From Competibacter_A sp037045685 (GTDB taxonomy: Bacteria; Pseudomonadota; Gammaproteobacteria; Competibacterales; Competibacteraceae), in the NCBI GenBank assembly GCA_037045685.1, contig JBAOII010000028.1:1-64000 (forward strand): DNA of 64,000 nt. Reading direction: 5' to 3'. Of this stretch, positions 35,458 to 44,520 are shown in pieces. The stretch's first letter is position 1. Each line of letters starts with the position of its first letter. The position numbers and the translations under genes are program-made. A model generated the notes under the pieces. It did not search any database. It was not told the DNA's origin and worked only from the letters and a program-made list of their open reading frames with translations.

Positions 35458-36738
35458 CTAAATGATCTTGCGCTGGCGCAGCCGCTTGATTTCGTCGGCC
35501 GACAGTTCGAGCAATTCGCGCATGATCTCGTAGGTGGCGTTGCCCAGCGGCGGACCCAGGTTGCTGATCCGGCCGGGCGTGGCCGACAGCGTGGGCACGA
35601 CCCCGGGAATCACCACCTCGCCCAGTCCCGGCTCCTCCATCTCGACCAGATTGCCCCGCGCCTGAAAATGCTCGTCCTCGAAGATGTCGGCGATGCTATT
35701 GAGCTTGCCGACCGGAACCTCGCAGGCGAGACAGCGATCCAGCACCTCGGAGCGCGGCAGCGAGCCCACCCACTCGATGACGATCTGGTTGACTTCGTTG
35801 CGGGCGGCCAAGCGCTTGCGCTGCTGACCGTACAGGGCGGACGACGCCAGCTCCGGGCGCTCCATCGCCTCGGCCAAGCGCTCGAACATTTTGTCGGTGG
35901 TGCAGGCGATGGCCACCCACTTGTCGTCCTGGGTGCGGAAATGGCCGTGCGGCACGGCGACGAAGCTGCCGGAGCCCTCCCGTTCCCGCACCTTGCCGAA
36001 CAGCCCGTAGGACGCGGCGATTTCGTCCAGTTGGCGGAACACGGACTCGTAGATGGCGACATCGATGACCTGGCCGCGCCCGGTCTTTTCCCGGTGGCGC
36101 AGGGCCATCATGATGCCGATGGCGCCATACAGGCCCGAAAAATAGTCGCCGAACGGCACCGTGCCGGGCACCACCGGCGTTTCGCCCGGAAACCCGGCCA
36201 GGTAGGACAAACCGCCGAAGGCGTGGGCGATGTGGGCGAAACCGGAGCGGCGGCGATACGGCCCGGTTTGCCCGTACCCCGACACGCGCAGGAAGATCAA
36301 ACGCGGATTGGCCTCGCTCAGCACCGGCCAGCCGAGCCCCCATTCCTCCATCGTGCCCGGCCGAAAATTCTCGATCAGCACGTCCGCCTTGGCGACCAGC
36401 TTCAGGAAAAGCTGCACGCCCTCCTGCTGGCGCAGATCGATGGTGACCGACTTCCGGTTGCGGGCCTCGCTGAGCCACGCCAGGGTGGCGTCGTGGCGCT
36501 TGGTCGGCGTCCCGAAGCGGCGCATCGGATCGCCGGCGATGGGGTGTTCGATTTTCAGCACCTCGGCGCCGAACTCGCCCAGCACCGAGGCCGCGTGCGG
36601 GCCGGCCAGGAAGGTGCCCAGATCGAGCACGCGGACGCCGCTCATCGGCAGCTTGGGCTCCGGCTCGGGCTCGTGGGCCTGAGGAAGTTCGGGATTTTCG
36701 GGGGTCGTCGTCTCGGTTTGCGCTGGCCCGTCGGACAT
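35458..36738 (-). CDS. smtA: Succinyl-CoA:malate CoA-transferase-like (SmtA type, family III)
   Basis: 426 residues from ATG 36738, chosen for the GAGAGGAAACCAGA leader just upstream; the longer open frame runs into the divergent permease gene. An acidic/proline-rich N-terminal extension of about 30 residues is unusual. The core has VRVLDLGTFLAGPHAASVLG, EVLKIEHPIAGDPM, NRKSVTIDLRQ, ENFRPGTMEEWG, and Asp in VPFGDYFSGLYG. Clear paralogue of the following gene. First gene of the smt-like pair and divergent from the ABC permease at 36901. Confidence 0.7.
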   Translation of the reverse strand: MSDGPAQTETTTPENPELPQAHEPEPEPKLPMSGVRVLDLGTFLAGPHAASVLGEFGAEVLKIEHPIAGDPMRRFGTPTKRHDATLAWLSEARNRKSVTIDLRQQEGVQLFLKLVAKADVLIENFRPGTMEEWGLGWPVLSEANPRLIFLRVSGYGQTGPYRRRSGFAHIAHAFGGLSYLAGFPGETPVVPGTVPFGDYFSGLYGAIGIMMALRHREKTGRGQVIDVAIYESVFRQLDEIAASYGLFGKVREREGSGSFVAVPHGHFRTQDDKWVAIACTTDKMFERLAEAMERPELASSALYGQQRKRLAARNEVNQIVIEWVGSLPRSEVLDRCLACEVPVGKLNSIADIFEDEHFQARGNLVEMEEPGLGEVVIPGVVPTLSATPGRISNLGPPLGNATYEIMRELLELSADEIKRLRQRKII

Positions 36739-36900
36739 TCTGGTTTCCTCTCGCTGCTGGTCGCCTGGTTTCACCCGCTTTCCCGCCTTCGCCACCACTC
36801 TGCGTCTCCTTTCCGGGTCAAGAAAACAATTGCAGTATAGTAAGAACACCCGCGTTTGCCAGCGAACGCGATCGCCGGCCCTTCCACCCGTCCCGCCCCC

Positions 36901-37674
36901 ATGAACATTCGAAGCCACTCCATCGCCTTCCAAACCATTCTGATCAAGGAAACCTTGCGCTTCCTGCGCATTTGGATTCAGACCTTGCTGCCCCCGGCCA
37001 TCACGACCGCTTTGTATTTCATCATTTTCGGCAAGCTGATCGGCGCCCAGTTGGGGCCGGTGGAAGGGCTTACCTACACCCAATACATCGCGCCGGGACT
37101 CATCATGATGGCGGTGATCACCAACTCTTATTCCAACGTGGTGTCGTCGTTTTTCAGCGCCAAGTTCCAGCGCCACATCGAGGAAATGCTGGTCTCGCCC
37201 TTGCCCAACGCCGTCATCGTGCTCGGCTTTGTCGGCGGCGGCGTGGCGCGGGGCTTGGCGGTGGGGCTGACGGTCATCGCGGTCTCGCTGTTCTTCGCCG
37301 AATTGCATTGGCAACACCCGCTGGTCACCTTCGCCGTGATGGTCCTGACCGCCGTACTGTTCGCGCTCGGCGGGCTGATCAACGGCATTTTCGCCAAAAG
37401 TTTCGACGATATTTCCTTGGTGCCGACGTTCGTGCTGACGCCGCTCACCTATCTGGGCGGCATTTTCTACTCGATCAAGATGTTGCCGGCGTTCTGGCAG
37501 GACGCCTCGCTGCTGAACCCCATCCTGTACATGGTCAACGCCTTCCGCTTCGGCATCCTCGGGGTATCGGACATCGATATTTACCTCGCCTTCGCCATCG
37601 TCCTGGCGTTCGACGCCGCCCTGTTCGGCTATAGCCTGTGGCTGCTGCACCGGGGAACCGGCATTCGCGCCTGA
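36901..37674 (+). CDS. yadH: ABC-2 type permease, YadH-like
   Basis: 257 residues from ATG 36901 with six hydrophobic segments. Near-unmistakable YadH phrases: LYFIIFGKLIGAQLG, YIAPGLIMMAVITNSYSNV, FVGGGVARGL, GLINGIFAKSFDDISLVPTF, LTPLTYLGGIFYSIKMLP, NPILYMVNAFRFG. Inner-membrane half of an exporter. Its natural ATPase partner YadG is not adjacent; the YadG-like gene at 751 is the candidate, 35 kb upstream on the same strand. It stands alone between smtA (divergent) and dctP. Confidence 0.9.
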   Translation: MNIRSHSIAFQTILIKETLRFLRIWIQTLLPPAITTALYFIIFGKLIGAQLGPVEGLTYTQYIAPGLIMMAVITNSYSNVVSSFFSAKFQRHIEEMLVSPLPNAVIVLGFVGGGVARGLAVGLTVIAVSLFFAELHWQHPLVTFAVMVLTAVLFALGGLINGIFAKSFDDISLVPTFVLTPLTYLGGIFYSIKMLPAFWQDASLLNPILYMVNAFRFGILGVSDIDIYLAFAIVLAFDAALFGYSLWLLHRGTGIRA

Positions 37675-37836
37675 CCGGCCCAAATCAAAAGCCCTCATCG
37701 CTCCTCTCGCGAGAATTTTTGACGAAACCATCTACGCTTAGTCCAAGGTCCGGCGTCCGCGCCACCGACCTTGTTCGAGCAAGGGCTTCGTATCGCCCGA
37801 CCCCATCAAAAAAACCATTGAAGGAGAAATCGCCTT

Positions 37837-38830
37837 ATGCGCAACAAACCAACCATCAAGGCCATCCTCGCCGGCGCCACGTTGGCTCTTTTGACCGGGA
37901 TCGCCCATGGCGAAACCGTGATCAAATTCTCGCATGTGGTCGCCGAGAACACCCCCAAGGGCCAAGGCGCCCTGATGTTCAAGAAACTGGCCGAGGAACG
38001 CCTGCCCGGCAAGGTCAAGGTGGAGGTTTATCCCAATTCCCAGTTGTTCGGTGACGGCAAAGAGATGGAAGCCCTGCTGCTCGGCGACGTGCAGCTCATC
38101 GCGCCCTCGCTGTCCAAGTTCGACCGCTACACCAACCAGATCCAGGTGTTCGATCTGCCGTTCCTGTTCAACGATATCGCCGCTATCCACCGCTTCCAGA
38201 ACGGTCCGACCGGCAAGGCGATCCTCAATTCGATGACCAAAAAGGGCCTGATCGGGCTGGGTTATTGGGACAACGGCATGAAGCAGCTCTCGGCCAAAAA
38301 ACCGCTCAAGGCGCCCGAGGATGCCAAGGGTTTGAAATTCCGCATCCAGGCGTCGGACATCCTCGAAGCCCAGTTCAAGGCCGTGGGCGCCGTCCCGCAG
38401 AAGCTGGCGTTCTCGGAAGTGTACTCAGGCGCTGGAAACCGGCGTGGTGGACGGCGCGGAAAACCCGTGGTCGAACGCCTACTCGCAGAAGTTCTACGAG
38501 GTGCAACCCCACTTCACCGAATCCAACCACGGCTACTTGGGCTACATGGTGGTGGCGAACAGCAAGTTCTGGGCGGATCTGCCCGCCGACGTGCGCTCAA
38601 CCCTGGAGAAGACCCTCGCCGAAGTCACGGCGGAGGTCAACAAGTCGGCCACGGCCTTCAGCGAAGGCGACCGCAAGAAGATCAAGGATTCCGGCAAAAC
38701 CGAGATTCTCCAACTGACGCCCGAGCAGCGCGCCGCTTGGCAGGCGGCGATGAAGCCGGTCCTGGACCAGTTCACGCCCAAGATCGGTAAGGACATCATC
38801 GACGCCGCCGTGGCGGCCAACAAGCCGTAA
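37837..38830 (+). CDS. dctP: TRAP transporter substrate-binding protein DctP, one frameshift
   Basis: About 330 residues after correction. AAGGAGAA upstream of ATG 37837; signal peptide AILAGATLALLTGIAHG. DctP family: KFSHVVAENTPKGQGALMFK, VEVYPNSQLFGDGKEMEALL, FDLPFLFND, the Arg-containing LKFRIQASDI that binds the carboxylate, and VDGAENPWSNAYSQKF. An extra base at 38423-38425 (TACTCAG) interrupts the frame; deleting it yields EVYQALETGVVDGAENP. Captures C4-dicarboxylates in the periplasm and delivers them to DctQM. Location beside smt genes suggests uptake of malate, succinate or mesaconate. Confidence 0.88.
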
Positions 38831-38901
38831 CCCTCCCTCTCGACCGCCCTGTGCCGGCACGGGCGGGGCGGTTGTCTGAGTTTCCGTTCGGAGAATCCCA
38901 C

Positions 38902-39507
38902 ATGCTGATCCGCATCGCTCATCATCTGGAGGAGGGTTTCATCGCCCTGTTGCTGGCATTGATGACCTTGATCACTTTCAGCCAGGTCGTCGCTCGCTAT
39001 GTGTTTGGGACCGGCTTCGGTTGGGCGCTGGAACTGACCACCTACCTGTTTGCCTGGCTGGTTCTGTTCGGCGTTTCCTATGGTATCAAGGTCGGCGCCC
39101 ACATCGGCATCGATGTCGTGGTACGCCAGTTGCCGCACGCATTGCGCCGCGCCGTCGGTCTATTGGCCGTGCTGTGCTGCTGCGCCTATTGCATCATCTT
39201 GCTGGTCGGCGCGGTCGGCTACGTCCACAAGCTTTATAGCATCGGCATCGAAGCCCAGGATTTGCCGATCCCGCGCTGGATTCCCTTCATCATGCTGCCG
39301 ATCGGTCTGGCGTTGGCCCTGTTGCGGCTATTGCAAGTGACCTGGTATACCGTGCTGGGTCAACAGGAAGGTTTGCGGCTGGCCGACGAGGCTCGCGAAG
39401 CCATCGAAGCGGTCGAGGGTATCGAGGTGGTCGAGGCGGTTGAAACCTTCGAGGCTCTGCACCCCACTGCTGCCGCACAGGCGGCTCACAAGGAGAAAGC
39501 GCCATGA
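38902..39507 (+). CDS. dctQ: TRAP transporter small permease DctQ
   Basis: 201 residues from ATG 38902 with GGAGAA upstream. Four membrane helices: AHHLEEGFIALLLALMTLITFS, GWALELTTYLFAWLVLFGVS, LLAVLCCCAYCIILLVGAVG, PFIMLPIGLALALLRLLQ. The C-terminal 40 residues are an unusual Glu/Val/Ala-rich tail (EAIEAVEGIEVVEAVETFEA) extending past the usual end. The stop overlaps the dctM start by 4 nt. Forms the membrane complex with DctM. Confidence 0.9.
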   Translation: MLIRIAHHLEEGFIALLLALMTLITFSQVVARYVFGTGFGWALELTTYLFAWLVLFGVSYGIKVGAHIGIDVVVRQLPHALRRAVGLLAVLCCCAYCIILLVGAVGYVHKLYSIGIEAQDLPIPRWIPFIMLPIGLALALLRLLQVTWYTVLGQQEGLRLADEAREAIEAVEGIEVVEAVETFEALHPTAAAQAAHKEKAP

Positions 39508-40781
39508 CCTCCCTGTTCCTGTTCACCCTGCTGTTTCTATTCTTGGTGATGGGGGTGCCGATCGCCTTCTCCTTGGGCCTGTCCAGCATCCTGACCATCC
39601 TGTTCTTCACCAACGATTCGCTGGCCTCCATGTCGCTCAAGCTGTTCGACACCATGGAGCACTACACTCTGCTGGCGATCCCGTTCTTTATCCTAGCCTC
39701 GGCTTTTCTGACCACCGGCGGCGTCGCCCGGCGTTTGATCCGCTTTGCGATCGCGGTGGTCGGTCATGTCACCGGCGGGCTGGGCATCGCCTCGGTGTTG
39801 GCCTGTATGCTGTTCGCGGCGGTGTCGGGTTCGTCGCCGGCCACGGTGGCCGCCATCGGCTCCATCGTCATCGGCGCCATGGTCAAGGCCGGTTATCCGC
39901 TGCCCTACGCCGCCGGGATGATCTGTAACGCCGGCACCTTGGGCATTCTGATCCCGCCGTCCATCGTGATGGTGGTGTACGCCGCCGCCACCGAGCAGTC
40001 GGTCGGCCAGTTGTTCATGGCGGGCGTCGTGCCCGGCATCCTGCTGGGCCTGATGCTGATGGCGGCGATCTATTTCAGCGCCCGCAAGTTCAAGATTCCG
40101 GTTCAAAAGCGGGCGTCATTTTCGGAATTGATGGTCGCCACCCGCGACGCCATTTGGGGGCTGGGACTGATTTTTGTGGTCATGGGCGGTATCTACGGCG
40201 GCATTTTCACCGCGACGGAAGCCGCCGCCGTGGCCGCGGTCTACGCCTTCATCGTCGCCCTGTTCGTCCACAAGGACATGGGTTGGCATCAAATCCCCCA
40301 TGTGTTCGGCGACGCCGGCAAGGTCACGGTGATGCTGCTGTTCATCATCGCCAACGCCATGCTGTTCGCCCATGTGCTGACCACCGAGCGCATCCCGCAG
40401 GTGATGGCGGAAACGATCATCGGCTGGGGTCTGGCGCCCTGGCAGTTCCTGATCGTGGTCAACATCATCCTGCTGATCGCCGGCAACTTCATGGAACCGT
40501 CGTCCATCCTGCTGATCCTGGCGCCGATCCTGTTCCCCATCGCCGTCCAGTTAGGCATCGACCCGGTTCATCTGGGCATCATCATGACGGTCAACATGGA
40601 AATCGGCATGATCACGCCACCGGTGGGCCTGAATCTGTTCGTGACTTCCGGCATCACCGGAATGCCGCTGTGGGATGTGGTGAAAGCGGCCATGCCGTGG
40701 CTGATGGTGATGCTGACTTTCCTGATCATCATCACCTACATCCCGCAGGTCAGCCTGTTCCTGCCCCGGCTGATGTTTTGA
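39504..40781 (+). CDS. dctM: TRAP transporter large permease DctM
   Basis: 425 residues, about 12 hydrophobic segments. Hallmarks: FLVMGVPIAFSLGLSS, AIPFFILASAFLTTGGVA, AAVSGSSPATVAAIGSI, GTLGILIPPSIVMVVY, FMEPSSILLILAPILFPIA, ITPPVGLNLFV. The transporting subunit, using a sodium or proton gradient. Overlaps dctQ by ATGA. Followed by a clear terminator at 40801. Confidence 0.94.
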   Translation: MTSLFLFTLLFLFLVMGVPIAFSLGLSSILTILFFTNDSLASMSLKLFDTMEHYTLLAIPFFILASAFLTTGGVARRLIRFAIAVVGHVTGGLGIASVLACMLFAAVSGSSPATVAAIGSIVIGAMVKAGYPLPYAAGMICNAGTLGILIPPSIVMVVYAAATEQSVGQLFMAGVVPGILLGLMLMAAIYFSARKFKIPVQKRASFSELMVATRDAIWGLGLIFVVMGGIYGGIFTATEAAAVAAVYAFIVALFVHKDMGWHQIPHVFGDAGKVTVMLLFIIANAMLFAHVLTTERIPQVMAETIIGWGLAPWQFLIVVNIILLIAGNFMEPSSILLILAPILFPIAVQLGIDPVHLGIIMTVNMEIGMITPPVGLNLFVTSGITGMPLWDVVKAAMPWLMVMLTFLIIITYIPQVSLFLPRLMF

Positions 40782-40800
40782 GGGATCGGTGCGGGCAACT

Positions 40801-40827
40801 AAAAAGGGCGGCCAAGCCGCCCTTTTT
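40801..40827. terminator. Bidirectional rho-independent terminator
   Basis: AAAAAGGGCGG and CCGCCCTTTTT with a 5-nt loop; A- and T-runs on both sides let it serve dctM (plus) and the YcbK-like gene (minus), which converge here. Confidence 0.93.
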
Positions 40828-40850
40828 GTTTGTTCGATACAAGCGCTGCG

Positions 40851-41444
40851 TCAGCTCCAGTAGCGCACCGGCCCGCTGTCGATGTGGACGAAGTTGGCGC
40901 GGGGATAATAACCGACGCCGCCCGCGCCCAGCCCGCGGGCCGCGCGACAGAGATCCGATACCCGGCCTCCTGGTACCCGAACATCGAGCGCCATGGCCTG
41001 CATGTGGTAGCTGTTGCGCGCCACGCCCCGACTGCGCTCGCACAGCATCCAATTCGTTGACGGCGACCGATAGCCGCTGATGACGTGAATGGGCTGACCC
41101 AATCTCATTTGCAATTGCATGGCGTACAATTGATCCAGCACGCTCGGGTCGAATTGCCGGACCTGATCGTTGTGATGATCGCGCAATGCCCAACTGATTT
41201 CGCCGATGGATTCCGGAATATAGCCTTCTCGTGGAGTCCAATAGACCCGGCGAACCGTTTCGGCGGTATTGGGGTTGTAAAAGAGGAGATAGCGCTCGTT
41301 TTGAATCGCCGCGTTTAACAGTTCCGGCGCCAGAGCCACAGCACCGACGCCAAAAGTGAAACATTTTAAGAACAAACGCCGGCTTGGTTCCGGCTGATTC
41401 GTGTCCTGTTTGCTGCTCGGTTGAAGCGCTAAGTCTGATCGCAT
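40851..41444 (-). CDS. YcbK-like (DUF882/peptidase M15) exported protein with Tat signal
   Basis: 197 residues from ATG 41444, chosen for the GGGAGGG site 9-15 nt upstream. Twin-arginine signal SRRLFLKCFTFGVGAVALAP. The M15-type zinc peptidase motif set is present: VISGYRSPSTNWML, SYHMQAMALDVRVPG with the His/Asp ligands, and ANFVHIDSGPVR with the last His. The E. coli homologue YcbK (MepK) is a DD/LD-endopeptidase acting on peptidoglycan cross-links. Periplasmic. Confidence 0.88.
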   Translation of the reverse strand: MRSDLALQPSSKQDTNQPEPSRRLFLKCFTFGVGAVALAPELLNAAIQNERYLLFYNPNTAETVRRVYWTPREGYIPESIGEISWALRDHHNDQVRQFDPSVLDQLYAMQLQMRLGQPIHVISGYRSPSTNWMLCERSRGVARNSYHMQAMALDVRVPGGRVSDLCRAARGLGAGGVGYYPRANFVHIDSGPVRYWS

Positions 41445-41809
41445 TTCTCGACACCCTCCCAGCAATTCGGCTTTTTATTTACTCTAAACAAATTGCGCTT
41501 GATAAAGCAAGCTTCCGCCACATCAAATGATCTTTGCCGTCGAGCAACAAAAGCGATTCCCCAGCTTTTTGCTTTGTTTTCCCGTTGCCCGCGACACAAC
41601 AAAAAACTACCATTAGATCCCAGGCGATTAAGGGTGGGAATTTTTGAAAAAATTTATTCGCCAAATAAAGTTATAATTCATTTAAGCTAATTGTCATCAA
41701 CCGCTTTATCAATTATGAAAAAACACTATTATCAAGAATACAACTATTATCAAATTGACAAAAAACAACAACTGCAATCAAACAATGTTTATCGGTCAAA
41801 ATAATTTGC
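41445..41809. other. Divergent AT-rich intergenic region
   Basis: 365 bp between the YcbK-like gene and ybaK, much richer in A/T than its surroundings. It holds a TTGACA hexamer (41755-41760) ahead of ybaK and a TATAAT (41672-41677) that may belong to promoters. No gene supported. Confidence 0.5.
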
Positions 41810-42298
41810 ATGAGTAAAGCCAAATTACCCGTTACCCCGGCAACCCGGCTGTTGCAACAGCACAACATCCCGTTCAGCGGCCATCTTTACCCCTACGAAG
41901 AGCGCGGCGGCACCGCCCACAGCGCGCGCTGTCTGGGCGTGGACGAGCACTGCGTGATCAAAACCCTGATCATGGAAGACGAGCGCCAACAGCCGCTGAT
42001 CGTCCTGATGCACGGCGACCGCAAGGTCTCCACCAAAGAGCTGGCGCGGCTCTTGAGCGCGAAAACCATCGCGCCCTGCGACCCGGCGGTGGCCGACAAA
42101 CACAGCGGCTATCGGGTGGGCGGCACCTCGCCCTTCGGCACCCGGAAAGCGATGCCCGCGTACATGGAAGCCAGCATTCTCGAATTGCCCTTGATTTACC
42201 TCAACGGCGGCAAGCGCGGCTTCCTGGTCGGCCTGGCGCCGGCCGAGGTCCGGCGCCTGCTCGATCCGGTGCTGGTCAACGTCGCCATCGCGGATTGA
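41810..42298 (+). CDS. ybaK: Cys-tRNA(Pro)/Cys-tRNA(Cys) deacylase YbaK
   Basis: 162 residues, the usual length. Family features: PATRLLQQHNIPFSGHLYPY, VIKTLIMEDERQQPLIVLMH, RKVSTKELARLL, YRVGGTSPFGTRK with the catalytic-type Lys region upstream, YLNGGKRGFLVGL. Hydrolyses mischarged Cys-tRNA(Pro). Stop is 4 nt before rlmKL, so the two genes are one unit. Confidence 0.94.
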   Translation: MSKAKLPVTPATRLLQQHNIPFSGHLYPYEERGGTAHSARCLGVDEHCVIKTLIMEDERQQPLIVLMHGDRKVSTKELARLLSAKTIAPCDPAVADKHSGYRVGGTSPFGTRKAMPAYMEASILELPLIYLNGGKRGFLVGLAPAEVRRLLDPVLVNVAIAD

Positions 42299-42302
42299 AA
42301 CC

Positions 42303-44462
42303 GTGAGCGAAACAATCGCTTTCCTCGCCACCGCCCCGACCGGCATCGAGCCCTTGCTGGTGGCGGAACTGAGCGCTCTGGGCGCCGTCGATCCCAAACC
42401 GGCCCGCGGCGGCGTCCGTTTCGGAGGCGCGCTGGAACTGGCTTATCGCGCCTGCCTGTGGTCGCGCACCGCCAGCCGGGTGCTGCTGCCGCTGGCCGAG
42501 TTTCCCCTCGCCGGGGTGGAGGCACTGTACGCCGGCATCCACGAGTTTCCCTGGGAGGAGCATTTGGCCCCGGACGGCACGCTCGCCGTCGAATTTGGCG
42601 GGGCCTGCCCCGGCGTCGATCACAGCCATTACGGCGCGCAGCGGGTCAAGGACGCCATCGTCGACCGCTTTCGGACCCGGTTTGGCCGGCGACCGGGGGT
42701 GGACCGGCAACGGCCGGATTTGCGGATTCATGTGCTCGCCCGCGACGGTCGAGCCGCCGTCGGCCTCGACCTGTCGGGGGACAGCCTGCATCGGCGCGGC
42801 TACCGCGCGGCCACCGTCGCGGCTCCGCTCAAGGAAACCCTGGCCGCCGCGCTGTTGCTGAAAGCGGACTGGCCGGCCATCGCCGCCGCCGGCGGTCCCC
42901 TCGTCGATCCGCTGTGCGGCTCGGGCACCCTGGCGATCGAAGCCGCCTGGATCGCCGGCGACCACGCGCCCGGCCTGCTGCGCGAGCATTGGGGGTTCAC
43001 CGGCTGGCTGGGTCACGTCCCGCCGCTGTGGAACCGCCTGCGGGCCGAGGCGGTCGAGCGGCGGGAAGCCGGCCACCCGCGCATCCCGCCGATCCTGGCC
43101 AGCGACCGCGACCCCAAAGCGGTCCGCGCGACGCTGATCAACGCCGGTCGCGCCGGGGTGGCGGACCGCATTCGCGTCGAGCGCCGCGAGTTGGCCGCCG
43201 TCGAACCGCCGGCCGGTCCGCCCGGACTGCTGATCGCCAATCCCCCTTACGGCGAACGGTTGGGCGAGCAGGAGGATTGGGGGCCGCTTTACATCGGGCT
43301 CGGCGACCGCTTGAAGGCGCGTTTCGCCGGCTGGGCGGCGGCGGTGTTCACCGGCAATCCCGAACTCGGCAAGCGCATGGGCTTGCGCGCCGAGAAAACC
43401 CACACCTTCCACAACGGACCGCTGGAGTGCCGCCTGCTGCGGTTCCGGGTCGAACCGGCGTTCTTCGTCGACCGCGAGGCGGCCGACCGCCGGGGCCGGG
43501 TCTTCGCCCTGAATCGGGCGGCATCCGCCGGAGCGGAGGGCTTCATCAATCGCTTGCGCAAAAACCTTCGTCATCTGGGCCGCTGGGCGGAGCGGGAAGG
43601 GGTGAGCTGTTACCGCCTGTACGATGCCGACCTGCCGGAATACGCCGTGGCGGTGGATCGCTACGAGCAGTGGTTGCACGTCCAGGAGTACGCCCCACCC
43701 GCGACCGTGGACCCCGCCCGCGCTCGCGAGCGGCTGGAACAGGTTCTGGCGGTGCTGCCCGCCGTACTGGAACTGCCGCCGGAAAACCTGTTCCTCAAAA
43801 TCCGGCAGCGCCAGCGCGGCGCCGGCCAGTACCAGAAACAGGCCGACCAGGGCCGTTTTCACCAAGTTCGCGAAGGACCCGCGCGCTTCCTGGTCAATTT
43901 CACCGACCATCTCGACACCGGCCTGTTCCTCGACCACCGCCCCACCCGCCGCTTGCTGGGCGAACTGGCGGCCGGACGGCGCTTCCTCAATCTGTTCGGC
44001 TACACCGCCACCGCGACCGTCCATGCCGCGCTGGGCGGCGCGGCCGGCACCACCACCGTGGATATGTCCGCCACCTATCTGGATTGGGCGCGGCGCAATT
44101 TGGAGCTGAACGGCATTCGCGGCCCCCGGCATCAACTGATCCAGGCCGATTGCCTGCGATGGCTGGCCCAAGCGCGGGACCGCTACGATTTGATCTTTCT
44201 CGATCCGCCAACGTTTTCCAATTCCAAGCGGATGGAGGAAACCTTCGACGTGCAGCGCGACCATGCGGAACTCTTGCGCCAGGCCTTGCGGCTGCTGGCG
44301 CCGGGCGGAATGCTGATCTTTTCGACCAACCACCGCAAATTCCGGCTGGACTGCACCGCCCTGTCCGGTCTACAGGTCGAGGACTGGAGCCGGCGGACGC
44401 TGCCGCCCGACTTCGAGCGCGACCCGAAAATTCACCGATGCTGGAAAATCACTCAACCCTGA
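42303..44462 (+). CDS. rlmL: 23S rRNA (guanine-N2/N7)-methyltransferase RlmKL
   Basis: 719 residues; bifunctional. N-terminal THUMP region and the RlmL domain (GVDHSHYGAQRVKDAIVD, LVDPLCGSGTLAIEAAWIA, LIANPPYGERLGE), then the RlmK domain (KIRQRQRGAGQYQK, FLNLFGYTATATVHAALGG, LIFLDPPTFSNSKRMEET). It methylates G2445 (RlmL) and G2069 (RlmK) in the large rRNA. Length equals the E. coli protein (702) plus a little. The NPPYGE motif is intact. Confidence 0.95.
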   Translation: MSETIAFLATAPTGIEPLLVAELSALGAVDPKPARGGVRFGGALELAYRACLWSRTASRVLLPLAEFPLAGVEALYAGIHEFPWEEHLAPDGTLAVEFGGACPGVDHSHYGAQRVKDAIVDRFRTRFGRRPGVDRQRPDLRIHVLARDGRAAVGLDLSGDSLHRRGYRAATVAAPLKETLAAALLLKADWPAIAAAGGPLVDPLCGSGTLAIEAAWIAGDHAPGLLREHWGFTGWLGHVPPLWNRLRAEAVERREAGHPRIPPILASDRDPKAVRATLINAGRAGVADRIRVERRELAAVEPPAGPPGLLIANPPYGERLGEQEDWGPLYIGLGDRLKARFAGWAAAVFTGNPELGKRMGLRAEKTHTFHNGPLECRLLRFRVEPAFFVDREAADRRGRVFALNRAASAGAEGFINRLRKNLRHLGRWAEREGVSCYRLYDADLPEYAVAVDRYEQWLHVQEYAPPATVDPARARERLEQVLAVLPAVLELPPENLFLKIRQRQRGAGQYQKQADQGRFHQVREGPARFLVNFTDHLDTGLFLDHRPTRRLLGELAAGRRFLNLFGYTATATVHAALGGAAGTTTVDMSATYLDWARRNLELNGIRGPRHQLIQADCLRWLAQARDRYDLIFLDPPTFSNSKRMEETFDVQRDHAELLRQALRLLAPGGMLIFSTNHRKFRLDCTALSGLQVEDWSRRTLPPDFERDPKIHRCWKITQP

Positions 44463-44477
44463 AAACCAAAAAAGCAC

Positions 44478-44483
44478 TATAAT
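44478..44483 (+). promoter_or_regulatory. Candidate -10 box for phaC
   Basis: TATAAT sits 38 nt upstream of the phaC ATG in the short rlmKL-phaC gap. No good -35 hexamer at 16-18 bp is visible. Confidence 0.4.
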
Positions 44484-44520
44484 TGTAAGCGATTTGAAGT
44501 ATGCGGCTCGGGAGACAGAC

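Noticed and set aside
35458..37731. 757-codon reading of the SmtA-like gene
   Set aside because: The extra 331 codons lie opposite the YadH-like permease; a good ribosome-binding site at ATG 36738 marks the true start.
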